From Smallanthus sonchifolius (taxonomy: Eukaryota > Streptophyta > Magnoliopsida > Asterales > Asteraceae), in contig CM042022.1 in the NCBI GenBank assembly GCA_023525975.1, forward strand, positions 26,771,001-26,835,000: DNA of 64,000 bases. Direction: 5' to 3'. A program made the position numbers and the translations under genes. This document shows positions 45,172 through 57,214 of this stretch, piece by piece. Below the pieces are notes generated by a model. That model saw only the letters and a list, made by a program, of their open reading frames with translations. It did no database searches and had not been told where the DNA came from. The first letter of the stretch is position 1. Every line of letters begins with the position of its first letter.

Positions 45172-48100
45172 ATGGCAAATATGGTTCAAGTCACAAACAT
45201 GTTCAATTATGATAATGAGATTGGTACATCTCAAAAACCTCCGAAGTTGCTGAATCTATCTGATTATTCAAATTGGAAAGATCGGTTTGACTAATTCGTA
45301 TCTTTTACCGATACTAGTTTGTGGATTCCAATTTTGGAAGGATATACACACCCTACTTATTCATGGATGGGAAAAGATGATGTTCCAAAACCAGTGTCTG
45401 CTTTATCTACTGAAGAGAAGCTGTTATTTGATCGAGAAAAGAAAGCAATGGCTAGCATTTCGATGTCTCTACCAAAGGAAATTTATCATAGTTTTAAACA
45501 GTTCAAGTCTTCTCAACAGCTGTGGGAAGCTCTACAGAAAAGGTGTGAAGGTAGTTTAGATGTGAAGAAAAGTAGAAAAGAGTTACTAAAGAAGCAGTTC
45601 TTAGTTTTTAAACATTTTCAGAATGAATCTTTGGATGATCTTGCTACAAGATTCTATCATCTTCTTAGTGAACTGGATAGTGCATCTGTGGTATATGAGA
45701 CTGAGGAAATAAATGATAAATTCTTGGAGGCTTTACCATCAAAGTTTGATGTGTATACGGTTTTGATCAAGGAAAATGTTAAGTACAAAACCATGTCTCT
45801 TGAAGAAGTTCTAGGGAACCAGTCACATGACATGAATTTGAAAAAGAAAGAGACTAACTTGGAGCATATCCAGGATCCCTCGATGTATTTTGCCAAATCT
45901 GTTGGTAAATCCGGTACTGGTGTAGCATTCTTTTCTGGTGATGCTCAAGAGTCTACAAATGATCAGTGTTCTGGAGTTCCAACTTATTCTGGTCATACAA
46001 GCCATTCTGGATTTTCTGCTACTACTGCTTCAACATCATCTGGATCTCATGTGAATCAGAAAGTTGTTGATGATTATTTGGCTATGTTTTCTTCATTTAT
46101 GGCATCATATGAGAATTTCATTGGAGAAAAAATACATGATCCTGAGGTAATAGAAGATGATTTCAGACAGATTGATCCTGTTGATCTGGAAGAAATGAAT
46201 ATCCAATGGAATATGGCCATGTTAATGAGACAAGCTAAAGATTTCTTGAAGAGAACAGGGAGAAAATATATTGGTTCAAATAGTCGATCGCGTATGGGTT
46301 TTGATAAGAGCAAAGTTAGGTGTTACAACTGCCAAGAGTATAGTCATTTTGCTAAGGAGTGTGTGAAACCAAAAGTAGAATTTGATTCTCAAAAGAAGCA
46401 ATCTAACTTTCAGCATAATAGGAATCAGCCTCATGGTTCATCTGGTAATCAAAATCATGGTCCTTCTGGTAATACAAATCATGCATCTGCATCATCGGCT
46501 CTAGTTGCTCAAAACGATGAAAACTATGATTGGGGCATTCATCTGGAAGATTTGGTGGGTACTGTGAGTCAGGCTTTTGTTGCAGAAATTCATTCAGAAA
46601 AACCAGACGAATCTACTGATGATGAAAGTTCTAGTGATGATTCATGTGATGGTGAGAGTGTTCCAAGTGTTGATGATGAGGAAGAAAGAGAGCAAAGTAG
46701 TGATTCTGATGCTGTGACAGGGGTTGCTGAGGAAGAAATTGTTCTTACAGAAAATGTGTCTATTGGTGAAGATTCAGAAAACATTCCGATTGCCAAAGTA
46801 TTCATGGCAGACATGTCTGACCCGACTAAGGTAAAAGACTCTGTTTGTCATATATTTTGTACTAATTGCATTTCTGTTAAAGATAAACTACAAAAAGTCA
46901 TGGATGATAACACCAATTTGATTTGTGACATGAAATCAATGCATTCAGTAAATCAGAAACTGAAAGATAATGATAAACTGTGCATTGATAGAATTGAGTC
47001 TTTGAAAAGAGACTTAAATTCTCTTGGGTTAAAATACAAAGAGCAGGGTTATCATCTTGATATGGCTTATGCTGAAATTGAAAAACGAAATGAAGTAGTT
47101 ACCCAAAAGAACAAGGAAATTTCGGAAAAAGAATCTGAGGTGATAAAGTTACATAGAAAGCTGGAACAGTTTGAGAATTCATCTGTAGTGTTGGATTATT
47201 TTAATGCTAATGCTGATCCCACAAAAAGGGTTGCTGGTATTGGGTTTGTTCCTCCTCCGTTCAATGGGAATTATGTAGTTGAGCCTGAAATAATTCATGA
47301 AGAGGAGATTGATCCCAAGACAGTTTTAAAAGTGAATCCAGTGACGGGTGAAGACATGGTGCATGATTCTGATACAGAGGATGAAGTATTTGATGATTCA
47401 AAGGTTGAAGGCATTCCGAGAGAGGTGAAAATTGATGAACCAAAGATTGTGAAGAATGTTACTCGGGATAGGTGCATCTTGACAGAACCTGAAGAGGTGA
47501 AGGTGGTTCAAACTAAACTTTCTCCAATATTAAAGTCAAGTGGGTTTGTTGCGGCTGGTTTTCAAAAAGTGAATTCTTCAAAGGTGCCAAAACAGACTTA
47601 TGTTCCTAAGAAGCCGGTAAATTGTTCTGGGCATTCATCCGAAGCTTCTTCTTCTGATGGTTCTTCAAATTCAAAGAAAACACCTTATTTCAGAACTTAT
47701 CAAGAAAGAAGAGTGTGCTTTCATTGCAATGAGGCTGGTCATATTTTGATTAATTGTCCATACAAGAACAAGGGCAAACTGAAGATTGGTCCTTCACAAC
47801 CAAAAGTTGTGAAGATTCTGAAAAGGAAAGATGAGGGAAAATCGTCTTCTAGTTTGGGAAAAGATATGACAGGATGAACTTTTGTTAATTCTCCTGGAAT
47901 TAAACAACAGAATACATTGCATGCTAAATCTTTTGTATGCAGAGAAAATCTTAATATTCCAAAAGTTGGGATTTCAAAAGATACTTTTCAGGAGGTTAAA
48001 TTGTCAAGACCTCAAAGAAGACGGAGAAACAGAAAATTAAAGAAAATTTTGGAAACATCTGAATCTGACAATAATTTTTCAAATAATGTTTCTAAAAATA

Positions 48101-48252
48101 ATAAAAATGTTTCTTCTTTGAAAAGGTCTGATTGTCAAACTTCTTTTCCAACAGTGAATGATAAAATTGATTGTAAATTACAAGAAGTAGTTTATTTTGA
48201 TCAATCGGGACGACCCAAGACCATGATGGCTTGGGTTCCACTTTCTAACTGA
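45172..48252 (+). pseudogene. Copia-2 gag, very long, with two internal stops
   Basis: One frame from ATG 45172 to TGA 48250-48252 (1027 codons) with stops TAA at 45292-45294 and TGA at 47875-47877. Parts: capsid region (LLNLSDYSNWKDRF, SLPKEIYHSFKQF, LWEALQKRCEG, LEALPSKFDVYTVL); first CCHC knuckle CYNCQEYSHFAKEC near 46320; an acidic Ser/Asp-rich linker; a coiled coil (46850-47200); a second CCHC, CFHCNEAGHILINC, near 47720; a basic tail ending AWVPLSN. Two knuckles far apart and a length near 1000 residues are typical of Sireviruses. Gag packages the RNA in particles. Confidence 0.88.
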
Positions 48253-48275
48253 TTCTCTTTGTTTATGTAGGGACA
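48250..48275 (+). promoter_or_regulatory. Gag-pol boundary with two in-frame stops and an acceptor-like site
   Basis: TGA (48250-48252) and TAG (48268-48270) lie in frame between gag and pol. The bases before pol, TTCTCTTTGTTTATGTAG then GG, look like a plant intron 3' end. At the same place in copia-1 a stop is followed by CTCTCTCATGTGCAG then CGG. Could be splicing, readthrough or plain decay. Confidence 0.35.
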
Positions 48276-51200
48276 ACCAAGGAGGACTATCAACAATACA
48301 TGGTATGTGGATAGTGGTTGCTCTCGACATATGACAGGGAATGTGAAATTGCTTGAGGATGTGATTAAAATTGATGTTGGTTATGTCGCTTTTGCGGGTA
48401 ATAAAGGCGGGTACATAACAGGCCAGGGAACGTTAAAGAATGACAAAGTAAAATTTGAAAAGGTGAATTATGTTGAGCAGCTGGAACACAATCTTTTAAG
48501 CGTATCACAAGTCTGTGACAAGAAGTTTTCGTTCCATTTCAACGATCATGAATGTTATATTCTGAAACCGGGTTTTGTGATTACTGATGAATGGATTCTT
48601 ATGAAGGCTCCAAGGAGAAATGACACGTATGTCCTTGACATGAGTGTCGCCACTACAACGGATTCAATTCCAACATGTTTACTCTCCAAGGCGTCGGAAT
48701 CTGATTCAATATTGTGGCACAGGAAGCTAGCTCACATAAACTACAGGAAGATGAACTACATTGTTAGGAATGATCTTGTGCTTGGTATTCCGAAAATGAA
48801 ATTCTCAGTTCTTGATGATTGTATTCCATGCAAGAAGAGGAAGCAAAGAAAGAAATCTCACAAATCAAAATCGACGAATTCTATCGGAACTCCTTTGGAG
48901 TTGCTGCATATGGATTTGTTCGGTCCTATCAGTATTAGGAGCATTGGTGGGAAATCGTATTGTTTGGTCGTAACTGATGATTACTCCAGATTTTCATGGG
49001 GTAAGTTTCTTTCCTCTAAAGCTGAAACCACTGAGTTGGTACAATACTTAATCCTGGGTTTGGAGAATTTATTCAATCTGAAAGTCAGAAGAATCAGGAG
49101 TGACAATGGCAGCGAATTTAAGAATAGCAAAATGGGCTTATTCTGTTTACAAAAAGGAATTCATCATGAATTCAGTGCGCCATATGTTCCTCAACAAAAC
49201 GATGTTGCTGAACGAAAGAACAGGACGTTGGTCGAAACAGCTCGCACGATGCTCGCAGATTCTAAGCTTCCAGTCACCTTTTGGGCTGAAGCTGTTAATA
49301 CTGCGTGTCATGTTTTGAACCGGGTCTTGACCGTCAAGCGACATAACAAGACTTGCTATGAATTGTTAAACAATCGAAAGCCGAATCTGGAATACTTACT
49401 ACCTTTTGGTAATCCGTGTACCCTACTCAAAGTTAGAGATGTCCCAACAAAATTCAGTGCAAAGGCTATTGAAGGGATTTTTCTGGGGTATGTGGCTAAT
49501 TCAACAACCAAGAAGGTTTATAACAAAGAGACACGCCAAGTTGAAGAATGGTTCCATATTGACTGTTCAAATCGGTCTTTACCACAAATGGCGATTGGTC
49601 CGGATTGGGCATTTGATTATGAAAACTTATTCAAGTCTTTTCATTTACCTTCTGACATTTCTGATGAAGATGCTGCTGTTCTTTATGATTCTTGTCAAGA
49701 TGCACAGCATAATGGATTTCTACCAAATGCAGTTCCCAATTCATCGATTCCATCTATTTCTGCTCCCGATCCTAATGTTGCTTCCTGTTCCGGTCCACAA
49801 GATTCAGAGAGTGAGGAGGATAATGCTATTTTTCAAGATTCTTCTGCTGATCCGCTGTTGAGTGATGATCCATTACCTTCGACACAGGATCAGGGAGAGA
49901 TTCCAACAAATTTAGACTCGGAAATTCCAATTCCTCAAGATTTTTCTTTTCAATCTGACTTTACTCAAGTTGATGTGTTGCCGGTTCCTGAGGTCGCATC
50001 CATCAAGGAACACAAAGATCATCCAGTAACAAATATAATTGGAAATTTACAGGATGGAGTGAAAACTCGTTCTCTTGTTGACAATACTTGTTTGTATACT
50101 TGCATTAAAGATTCTGGTGTTCTTGATGATTGCTCACATTCTTGCTTTATTTCACAGGTTGAACCTAAGAATGTTGAGATGGCTTTAAATGATAATAACT
50201 GGATAGAAGCTATGCAAGAAGAACTTGCGCAATTTGACAAACTTAAGGTTTGGAATCTGGTTGATCTACCGAAAGGTGCGTATCCGATAGGAACAAAATG
50301 GGTGTTTAAATGTAAAAAGGACGATCGAGGTGTCGTGGTACGCAATAAGGCAAGATTAGTTGTCCAGGGCTTCAATCAACAAGAAGGAATTGATTACACC
50401 GAAGTTTATGCGCCGGTTGCGAGGCTTGAAGCTATAAGGCTGTTTCTAGCTTTTGCTTCCTTTAAAGATTTTAAGGTGTTTCAATTAGATGTCAAGAGTG
50501 CATTTTTATATGTGTCAGCCGCCGGGGTTTGAAGATCCACTGAATCCGAACATGGTTTTCAAGCTAGATAAGGCCCTCTATGGTCTTCATCAGGCTCCTC
50601 GTGCATGGTATGAGACTTTATCAACACATCTTTTGGCGAATGACTTTGTTCGTGGAAAGATAGACTCGACCTTATTCATAAAGAAATCAGGGGGAGATTA
50701 CCTACTGGTACAGATTTATGTGGATGATATTATATTTGGCTCGACAAATGAAGGGTTGTGCAAAGAATTTGAGGGCATTATGAAGTCGAAATTTGAAATG
50801 TCTGCGATGGGAGAGTTATTGTTTTTCTTAGGTTTACAAGTAAATCAAAAGGAAGATGGTTTCTTTATTCATCAGTCCAAGTATGTCAAAGACATCTTGA
50901 GCCGGTTCAAGATGGAGGACTGTACTTCATACGATACTCCAATTCCGGTCAATCATAAGTTAAATTCTGACCCGGAAGGAAAAGATGTGGACTGTCGACT
51001 TTATAGAGCTATGATTGGATCCCTCATGTACTTAACCGCTTCAAGGCCGGATATAATGTTTGCCGTGTGTATCTGTTCCAGATTTCAGGCAAAGCCAAAA
51101 GAATCTCACTTAATTGTTGTGAAAAGAATCTTTCGGTATTTAAAAGGAAAACAACGTTTAGGGCTATGGTATCCTCATGGTTCTAACTTTGATTTCAATG

Positions 51201-51639
51201 CTTATACTGATTCTGATTTCGGTGGTTGTTGTCTGGACAGGAAATCTACAACAGGTGGTTGCTAGTTCTTAGGTAATCGACTTGTATCCTGGCAATGCAA
51301 AAAGCAAACCACAGTCTCGATTTCAACATGCGAAGCAGAATACATCGCTGCTGCAAGTTGCTGTTCACAGATCCTGTGGATACAACAACAATTGAGAGAT
51401 TACGGTTTGAATTTTACAGGAACCCCTATGTTTATTGATAATAATGCTACTATGTCCATAACGAATAATCCTGTTAAACATAGTAAAACTAAGCACATCG
51501 AAATTCGATATCATTTTATCCGTGATTGTGCAGAGAAAAGGTTACTGAAGATAATTTTGCTGATTTGTTTACTAAGGCATTTGATCGTACCAGGTTTGAG
51601 TTCCTAATTAAAATGATTGGTATGATCAATCCCGAATAA
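48271..51639 (+). pseudogene. Copia-2 pol with deletions
   Basis: Protease-region YVDSGCSRHMTG; GAG-pre-integrase LWHRKLAHINYRKM...CIPCKKRK; integrase core HMDLFGP, TDDYSRFSW, RSDNGSEF, VPQQNDVAERKNRTL (D, D and E all present); RT WVFKCKKDDRG, FQLDVKSAFLY, then a short deletion near 50508 that shifts frame; LDKALYGLHQAPRAWYE, VQIYVDDIIFG; RNase H YTDSDFGGCCLDRKSTTGG, stop TAG near 51263, CEAEYIAAASCC, KHIEIRYHFIRD, a second deletion near 51540, and the true end at TAA 51637-51639. In frame with gag. Not able to give a whole Pol. Confidence 0.9.
50688..50696 (+). promoter_or_regulatory. PPT-like CAGGGGGAG in RT of copia-2
   Basis: Same codon position, just upstream of YVDD, as the PPT-like tract at 10260-10269 in copia-1. 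Resembles the true PPT at 57203. Confidence 0.35.
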
Positions 51640-52898
51640 AAATTTCTTCAAAATCAGAATTTCATGGAAAAATTTTCTTTTAGGTTCTTTTATTGCTTTA
51701 TTACATTTCTAAAGTTACATTTGCAGTCAAAAAGTCTAGATTATAAAAAGTCAACACAAATTGAAAAATATAAAATTTGACATCATTTGAGGTTAGAGAA
51801 GAAATGATAGTACATCAGTGATTAGTTCATTTCACACGACCTTAGTAGACCTTGATATATGAATGATTAAAATAAGTTGATCTGATCTAAATTTCAAAGT
51901 CTGCATAAATAAGAAATGATAGTGTTATGAATGTTCTATTCTTGATAATTTGTTTTAAAATTTGTTTATAAAATTTGAAACTTGAATTGTTAATAGGCTA
52001 AAAGCGTTTTGAAACTAATAGTAGTGTGAAAATTAAATATAATATGATTACATCTGTGATTTAAACCCATTTTATGCCTGGGTGTGTGTGTTAAAAGATC
52101 ACTATCAGATACAGAATATTAGCTTTTAATAAGGATTTTCCTATGAGATCAGTTTCGGGTTATGTCCTTAGCACTATTCATTCGATTTGCTTCAGTGCCC
52201 ATGTCCCGAAAAGCATGCAATTTGAAGTATAATCAAGATATGTACTTGACAACATCTGTCAATCATATACTAGCCCTTGGATCATATTGATACATTATCT
52301 TTACTGATTCCATTGAATTCATAATCCAGATAACAGTTGGATTCTCGTACCTGTATCTTATGATTCCACAAATATAAGCCAAAACATTGAATCATTCGAT
52401 TCTGAATCTCATTGATTTCTATACAATCCAATTTGGATTCTGCTATTCATGTGCTAAGTGATGTCTCCTCATTCTGAATATTCAGAAAATTTAGTAAAAT
52501 CTTATATGTGTCTTGAAGATAGTGCATTTATTTTCTATTTGGCATATATGTGGGGTACACGTTGTTTATCATCTAAATGGTACTAAATCACATGAATTTG
52601 GAGAATAAACGCTTATAGTTTCAAATAATATAATATTGACAATTTTAAGCATTCAGGCTTTATATTTCAAATTCGGTATAAATAAAAGAACATTTTATAA
52701 CCTGATCTTATTTACTTTGAAATTTATCGCGTATCATTTCAAATATTATTCAAATTGAATGAGTTTCAAAATGAAAAAGATGCAATATGCACAAAATTGA
52801 GTTGAATGGTCTCTTACTACAGGTTACCCTTTGTTATTAAGAATATGTGTGATGAATTAATTGAATACTGATATGATCTTCTTGCTCATGATGTTCAA

Positions 52899-53042
52899 AC
52901 CAAAAATATGTCATTTCAGTTTATTCAGAGAAAAACCAAAAATATGTCATTTCAGTTTATTCAGAGAAAAATAAAAAATATGTGATTCTGTTTGTATAGA
53001 GAAAAATCAAAAATATGTGTTTCCGTCTGTATAGATAAAATT
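52899..53042. repeat. 36-bp tandem array, about four units
   Basis: Units read AACCAAAAATATGTCATTTC plus AGTTTATTCAGAGAAA; the first two are identical, the next two drift (GTGATTCTGTTTGTATAGAG and GTGTTTCCGTCTGTATAGAT). Confidence 0.85.
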
Positions 53043-53192
53043 CAAAAAGATTTTATTTTTACTTTCCATGAAAATTCTAAACTTTTATTAAAATTGTTCG
53101 GGATTGGATCAAATATGTGTGCTGATGGAAGTTCAAGATTTAAAAGGTTGATGTTGAGAAAGTTTGTGTTCAAGGCAAAAAGGTTGAAAAAG

Positions 53193-53430
53193 TAATTAAG
53201 TTCGCCTGTGAACAGTGAAGCGAACTTAATATGTTCGCTTAAATTGGTGAAGCGAACTTAATTTTCAGTCTCGGGTGAAGCGAACTTAAGGGTGAAGCGA
53301 ACTTATCTTGTTCGCCGAAGGATTGTTAAGCGAACTTAACAAGTTCGCTTAATCAAGCGAACTTAATCTGAATAAGTTTTGAATCAGGCGAACTTGACTC
53401 TCATCGTCTTCATCAGAAAATCAAGCGAAC
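53193..53430. repeat. Spacer array 1 of GCGAACTT hairpins
   Basis: Eight GCGAACTT and two AAGTTCGC copies, some with diverged right arms (ATGTTCGC, TTGTTCGCC). Confidence 0.93.
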
Positions 53431-53756
53431 TTGTTCAAATTTCTCAAAATTTTAAATCTGTGTTGTGGGTGTTAATTTTTGGTTGCCTCTTGATCGGAAT
53501 CACATTGCGAATCTAACAAAGGTAATTTCGTTGGATTTCATCCGCCATATTGAGCGTATTCGATGGTTTTTGATTTTGGTTTTTCGTCGGACTGTTTCAA
53601 GACTGCTTTTGACCTAATTTTTGACCGTCATATAAAATTGAACCTCATTGTTGGTTATATTGTGATATTCGATTGATTGGATAGGATTATTTCATGATTT
53701 GATCTTGGTTTGCCAAAATTTGAATTATCTGTGTTTGAATTTGAACCGTCTCAGGT

Positions 53757-53858
53757 TCAAGCGAACTTGTTCCAAGCGAACTTGTTCGAAGCGAACTTGT
53801 CAGGCGAACTTAATAAGTTCGCCTCTTGCACTAGTAAGCGAACTTATTAAGTTCGCCT
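53757..53858. repeat. Spacer array 2 of GCGAACTT hairpins
   Basis: Five GCGAACTT copies in 100 bases; two complete hairpins at the end. Confidence 0.93.
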
Positions 53859-54009
53859 AGGGGTCAGAAGTGAAAAAGAGTTGTGATTTTTTTTCTGTTT
53901 GAAATTTAAAAAAAAAAAAAATTTTTTGAATTTTTTTTAATTTTTGTTGTTGTTATTGTTTGTGTGTCTTATTAAAAGTGTGTTTCATATATGTGTACGT
54001 GTTCTAATG

Positions 54010-54043
54010 TTTGTTAAGTTGTCCAATTTTTTCACAGATGGCT
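54010..54043 (+). promoter_or_regulatory. Splice-acceptor-like sequence at the third-ORF start codon
   Basis: A branch-point-like TTCTAAT (54001-54007), a pyrimidine-rich run (GTCCAATTTTTTCACAG) and AG at 54039-54040 directly before ATGG. This is where an acceptor for a spliced subgenomic RNA would be needed. Confidence 0.4.
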
Positions 54044-57000
54044 CGACGTGTCGAATACAAGCATAATCAAGTGGCTTTATTAGATCCTAATTTGCCGGAA
54101 GCTGTTCATTTTCACGGCATAATCAATTTTCTAAATCGATCAAAATTGCATGTTGCATTATCTGCGGATCCTTATATCAGCTTGGTGTATATACAACAAT
54201 TCTGGGATACCGTACATCAAGATATTGACGTGGAACCGCATGTCCTTCGTGCCACAGTCAATAATACCGAGATTGCAATTTCAGAAGCGACAATTCGTGC
54301 TGCTCTTGCTTTGGGTGGAAATGCTGAAGATCCAATTTCTTATCCTAATACTCTTATTATGGGTTGTTTTCAAAGGATGGGTTATCGTGGATGACAAAAT
54401 GATACTCAAGCTCGGAAAGGTGGATTAGTGGGTGAATGGAGGTACTTTATGCATGTGATTATACAATGCATCTCTCCACGAAAAGCTGGTACAGATGGCT
54501 TGAAGATGGCACTTCAAACAGCAATGGTGGCTTTAACATTGAATAAACGATTCAATTTTCCACTGTATTTTTATAGGGAGATGGTCATGCAGATTAATCC
54601 AGCTGAAGGTCAAGGTTTCTTGATGTATCCCCGATTTATTCAATTAATACTCAATCATCTTATTCCGGATCTGCCACAACATGCTATCAGATTGACTTTG
54701 ACACCGATGTCAAAACGTATCTTTACCGATTGTTCAAAGGTGAAACAGCAAAATGCTGCGTTGATTCCAGTAAATACTCCACTGTTTGGGCACTTAATCA
54801 ATCCTGATTATGTTGCACCACTGAATAACAACTGGTTTCATCCTGATGAACTTGCTCAAGTTCAAGGAGTTAATGTTCAACCACAACCACAACAGCAACA
54901 ACAACAACAACAACAACAACAACCACAACAACCACAACAACCACTACAACAAGTTCAACCCCAACAGATTCCACAACCACAAATTCAAATTCCTATTCCT
55001 GAACAAGTTCCTATTCCACAAGTTGAAGTTAATATTCCTATTCAGGAACCAGTTCTAGAAGAGGTCGTTCATGATCCTGATCACGATCTAGGAATGAACA
55101 TGGATGATTTTGTTGATGATGCTGTGAACTCGCCCATTCATGAATAAGAAGGGAATGTGGTGACTGAAGCTGAGTCAAGTTCCAGTTCAAGTGATACTTC
55201 ATCATCTGATGATGACAGCACTGCTTCTGATGAATCTAGAGATTTTTCTCCAGGTCATTATGAACGGTTGGTTGCTATTCCACTGGCTAATGCTGGAAAA
55301 CGCATTAAATCTCAAGCCAGACGACCACGACGCAAGTCTGTTCGGGATCCTCCTTCCGGATCAGTTCTTGGAAAAAGATCGTTGGTAGATGAAAGTTCTG
55401 ACACTGATAGTGACTTTAATCCTGATCCTTCATGACAAAAGTTAATGTCTGCTTCAATTGCGGCTGCACAATCTTCTCAAGGAGTTGAGGATGCAAATTT
55501 TGTTGCTTCTCTGATTGTTACTCCTCCAAGATCTAAGGATCCATCTCCAGTTCCATCTCCTATTCCTACAGCGATTCCTACTACTTCAAGTCCTTCTATT
55601 CCACAATCCACCGCTGGTCCATCAAAGCCTTCTGATTCTGACAGGATTACTTTCCTTGAATCTCAAGTGCTTACTTTACAAACACAAGTTAACTCTCTTG
55701 TGTCTATTGATTCTCAACGACAGCTGGTGATTCAGACTCAAGCTCAACAGATTGCTGATATGCAAGCGTTAGTGTCCAAACTCGTTCAGCGTCTTGACGC
55801 TCAGGGGGAGTTGAGGATACCTGATACTTGTCACACTGAGTCAATACAAAGACGTGATGATGAAGACAATGATCCTGCTGGAAATATTGTGGGTGATCGT
55901 CAATACACTGACGCTAATCCTATATCTAGAGTTCAGGGGGGAGTCGACATCACAATCTCTTGAAGGAAACAAAGATAAAGATACTTCGGGTAATAATGAA
56001 GAAGAAATTCTGTTATTAGAATTCTTTCAAGATTCAGAAGAAGAGGAAGCTGAAAAGATTGAATGTCTTGATGACATTGACGATTTATTCAATGACATGG
56101 AAGATGATATGTCAGACACTGAGATAGAAGACGGAGAAATAGTGGAGATTGAAATAGAGAAAGATAAAGATAGTGTTACATATGAAGGCTGTGACGGTCT
56201 TAAGGTGCCGTATAACTTCATCCAAGAGGATGTTGTTCCTGAATTCTCTTATGACGGAATAACTGACTCTATGGACTCTATTGAAGACGTCACATTGCCT
56301 GATGATACAGCTGAGTCAAAGATGGATACTGATGATGAGAATCTTCAATTCAATAAGAGTGCTGAAACTGAAACTACTCACACAGAGTCTCCGAAGATTA
56401 ATGAAGAACCTGTGATGTTTAGAGATACAGGTATGACACGAGAACAGTGGAGAGAAGTAGTAAATAGTTGGATGAAGGTACAACCCAAGTCTCCAATACA
56501 ACCTGCTCAGAAAGAAAAATATGTGAATAAAGAGCAGTGTATAGGAAGGATCATTAGTTGGTTTTATGATGGTGAATCAAAATTGTTTGTAATCAAACGA
56601 TCTGATGGCGTTCAATACTTAAAGCCAAGGATCAAATATTTCAATACCTTGCCGAGGTGTGAAATAAATGGTCTAGCTTCAAAGCCACTCATAAATAGAT
56701 CGAAGAATGGTTTGGCTGATGTAATAGCAAATCTGATAAAGAAAGAAGGAAGTTCGGGTAAGTATGAACGGCTGAAACCACAGAAAGGAAAGAGAGTGAA
56801 GATTATAGATCCTAAGACTGGGAAAGTAACCTGGAGATACAAGTACAGACCAGTGCGTGCTATACACAAGATACCATTAAAGAATATTCCTCAAGACTTT
56901 CTTGGGAATATGAAATGGTGGTATGTTGATGTCAATACTGGTGAAGCAAGGGTTGAAGATAAAGATAATAAGGTCATTGTGTGTTTCTATGACGCAATGA

Positions 57001-57173
57001 ATCTTATTAATTTTTCAAAGAAAGATCAGAGGATGCTGCGAAAGAATGAGATAATGTATACTGATGAATGGATAGAACAAGGTCTACAGTATAAAAGAGT
57101 TTTGGAGATATGCAGAAGATACGGTGTGCATGCTGGCAGCAGACTACCTGCCAACTGGAAGAGTTCAAGATAA
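54041..57173 (+). pseudogene. Copia-2 third ORF, about 1044 codons, disrupted
   Basis: One frame 54041-55963 with stops at 54392-54394 (TGA), 55145-55147 (TAA) and 55433-55435 (TGA), then a one-base shift consistent with the G6 run at 55936-55941, and an open frame to 57173. N-terminal domain (INFLNRSKLHVAL, IQQFWDT, FLMYPRFIQ) matches the third ORF of copia-1. Then a poly-Gln run (54884-54960), Ser/Asp-rich and basic stretches, a Gln-rich coiled coil (55650-55800), an acidic region, and a C-terminal domain with SWFYDGESKLFVI, KGKRVKIIDPKTGKVTWRYK and NMKWWYVDVNTGEA. No signal peptide or membrane segment. Function unknown; position corresponds to the 'env-like' ORF of some Sireviruses. Confidence 0.8.
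55802..55943 (+). promoter_or_regulatory. Two extra PPT-like tracts upstream of the 3' LTR
   Basis: CAGGGGGAG at 55802-55810 and CAGGGGGGAG at 55934-55943 resemble the PPT at 57203. Sireviruses are known for several PPT-like copies ahead of the 3' LTR. Confidence 0.45.
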
Positions 57174-57202
57174 AGACTGAAGACAGAAGATCAAGCTGTT
57201 GT

Positions 57203-57214
57203 CAAGGGGGAGTC
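57203..57214 (+). promoter_or_regulatory. Polypurine tract of copia-2
   Basis: CAAGGGGGAGTC ends exactly at the 3' LTR start (57215). Confidence 0.9.

Larger units (their letters stand above)
51640..54040 (+). other. 2.4-kb spacer between pol and the third ORF
   Basis: No supported gene. Contains a 36-bp tandem array (52899-53042) and two GCGAACTT arrays (53193-53430 and 53757-53858). It ends with a T-rich run and CAG directly at the next ATG. Confidence 0.8.

Noticed and set aside
54846..55058. Asn/His-rich ORF
   Set aside because: Frame-shifted shadow of the CAA-repeat (poly-Gln) stretch of the third ORF.
54041..57173. Retroviral-type envelope protein
   Set aside because: No signal peptide, transmembrane segment, fusion-peptide-like stretch or glycoprotein cysteine pattern is visible; only the position is env-like.
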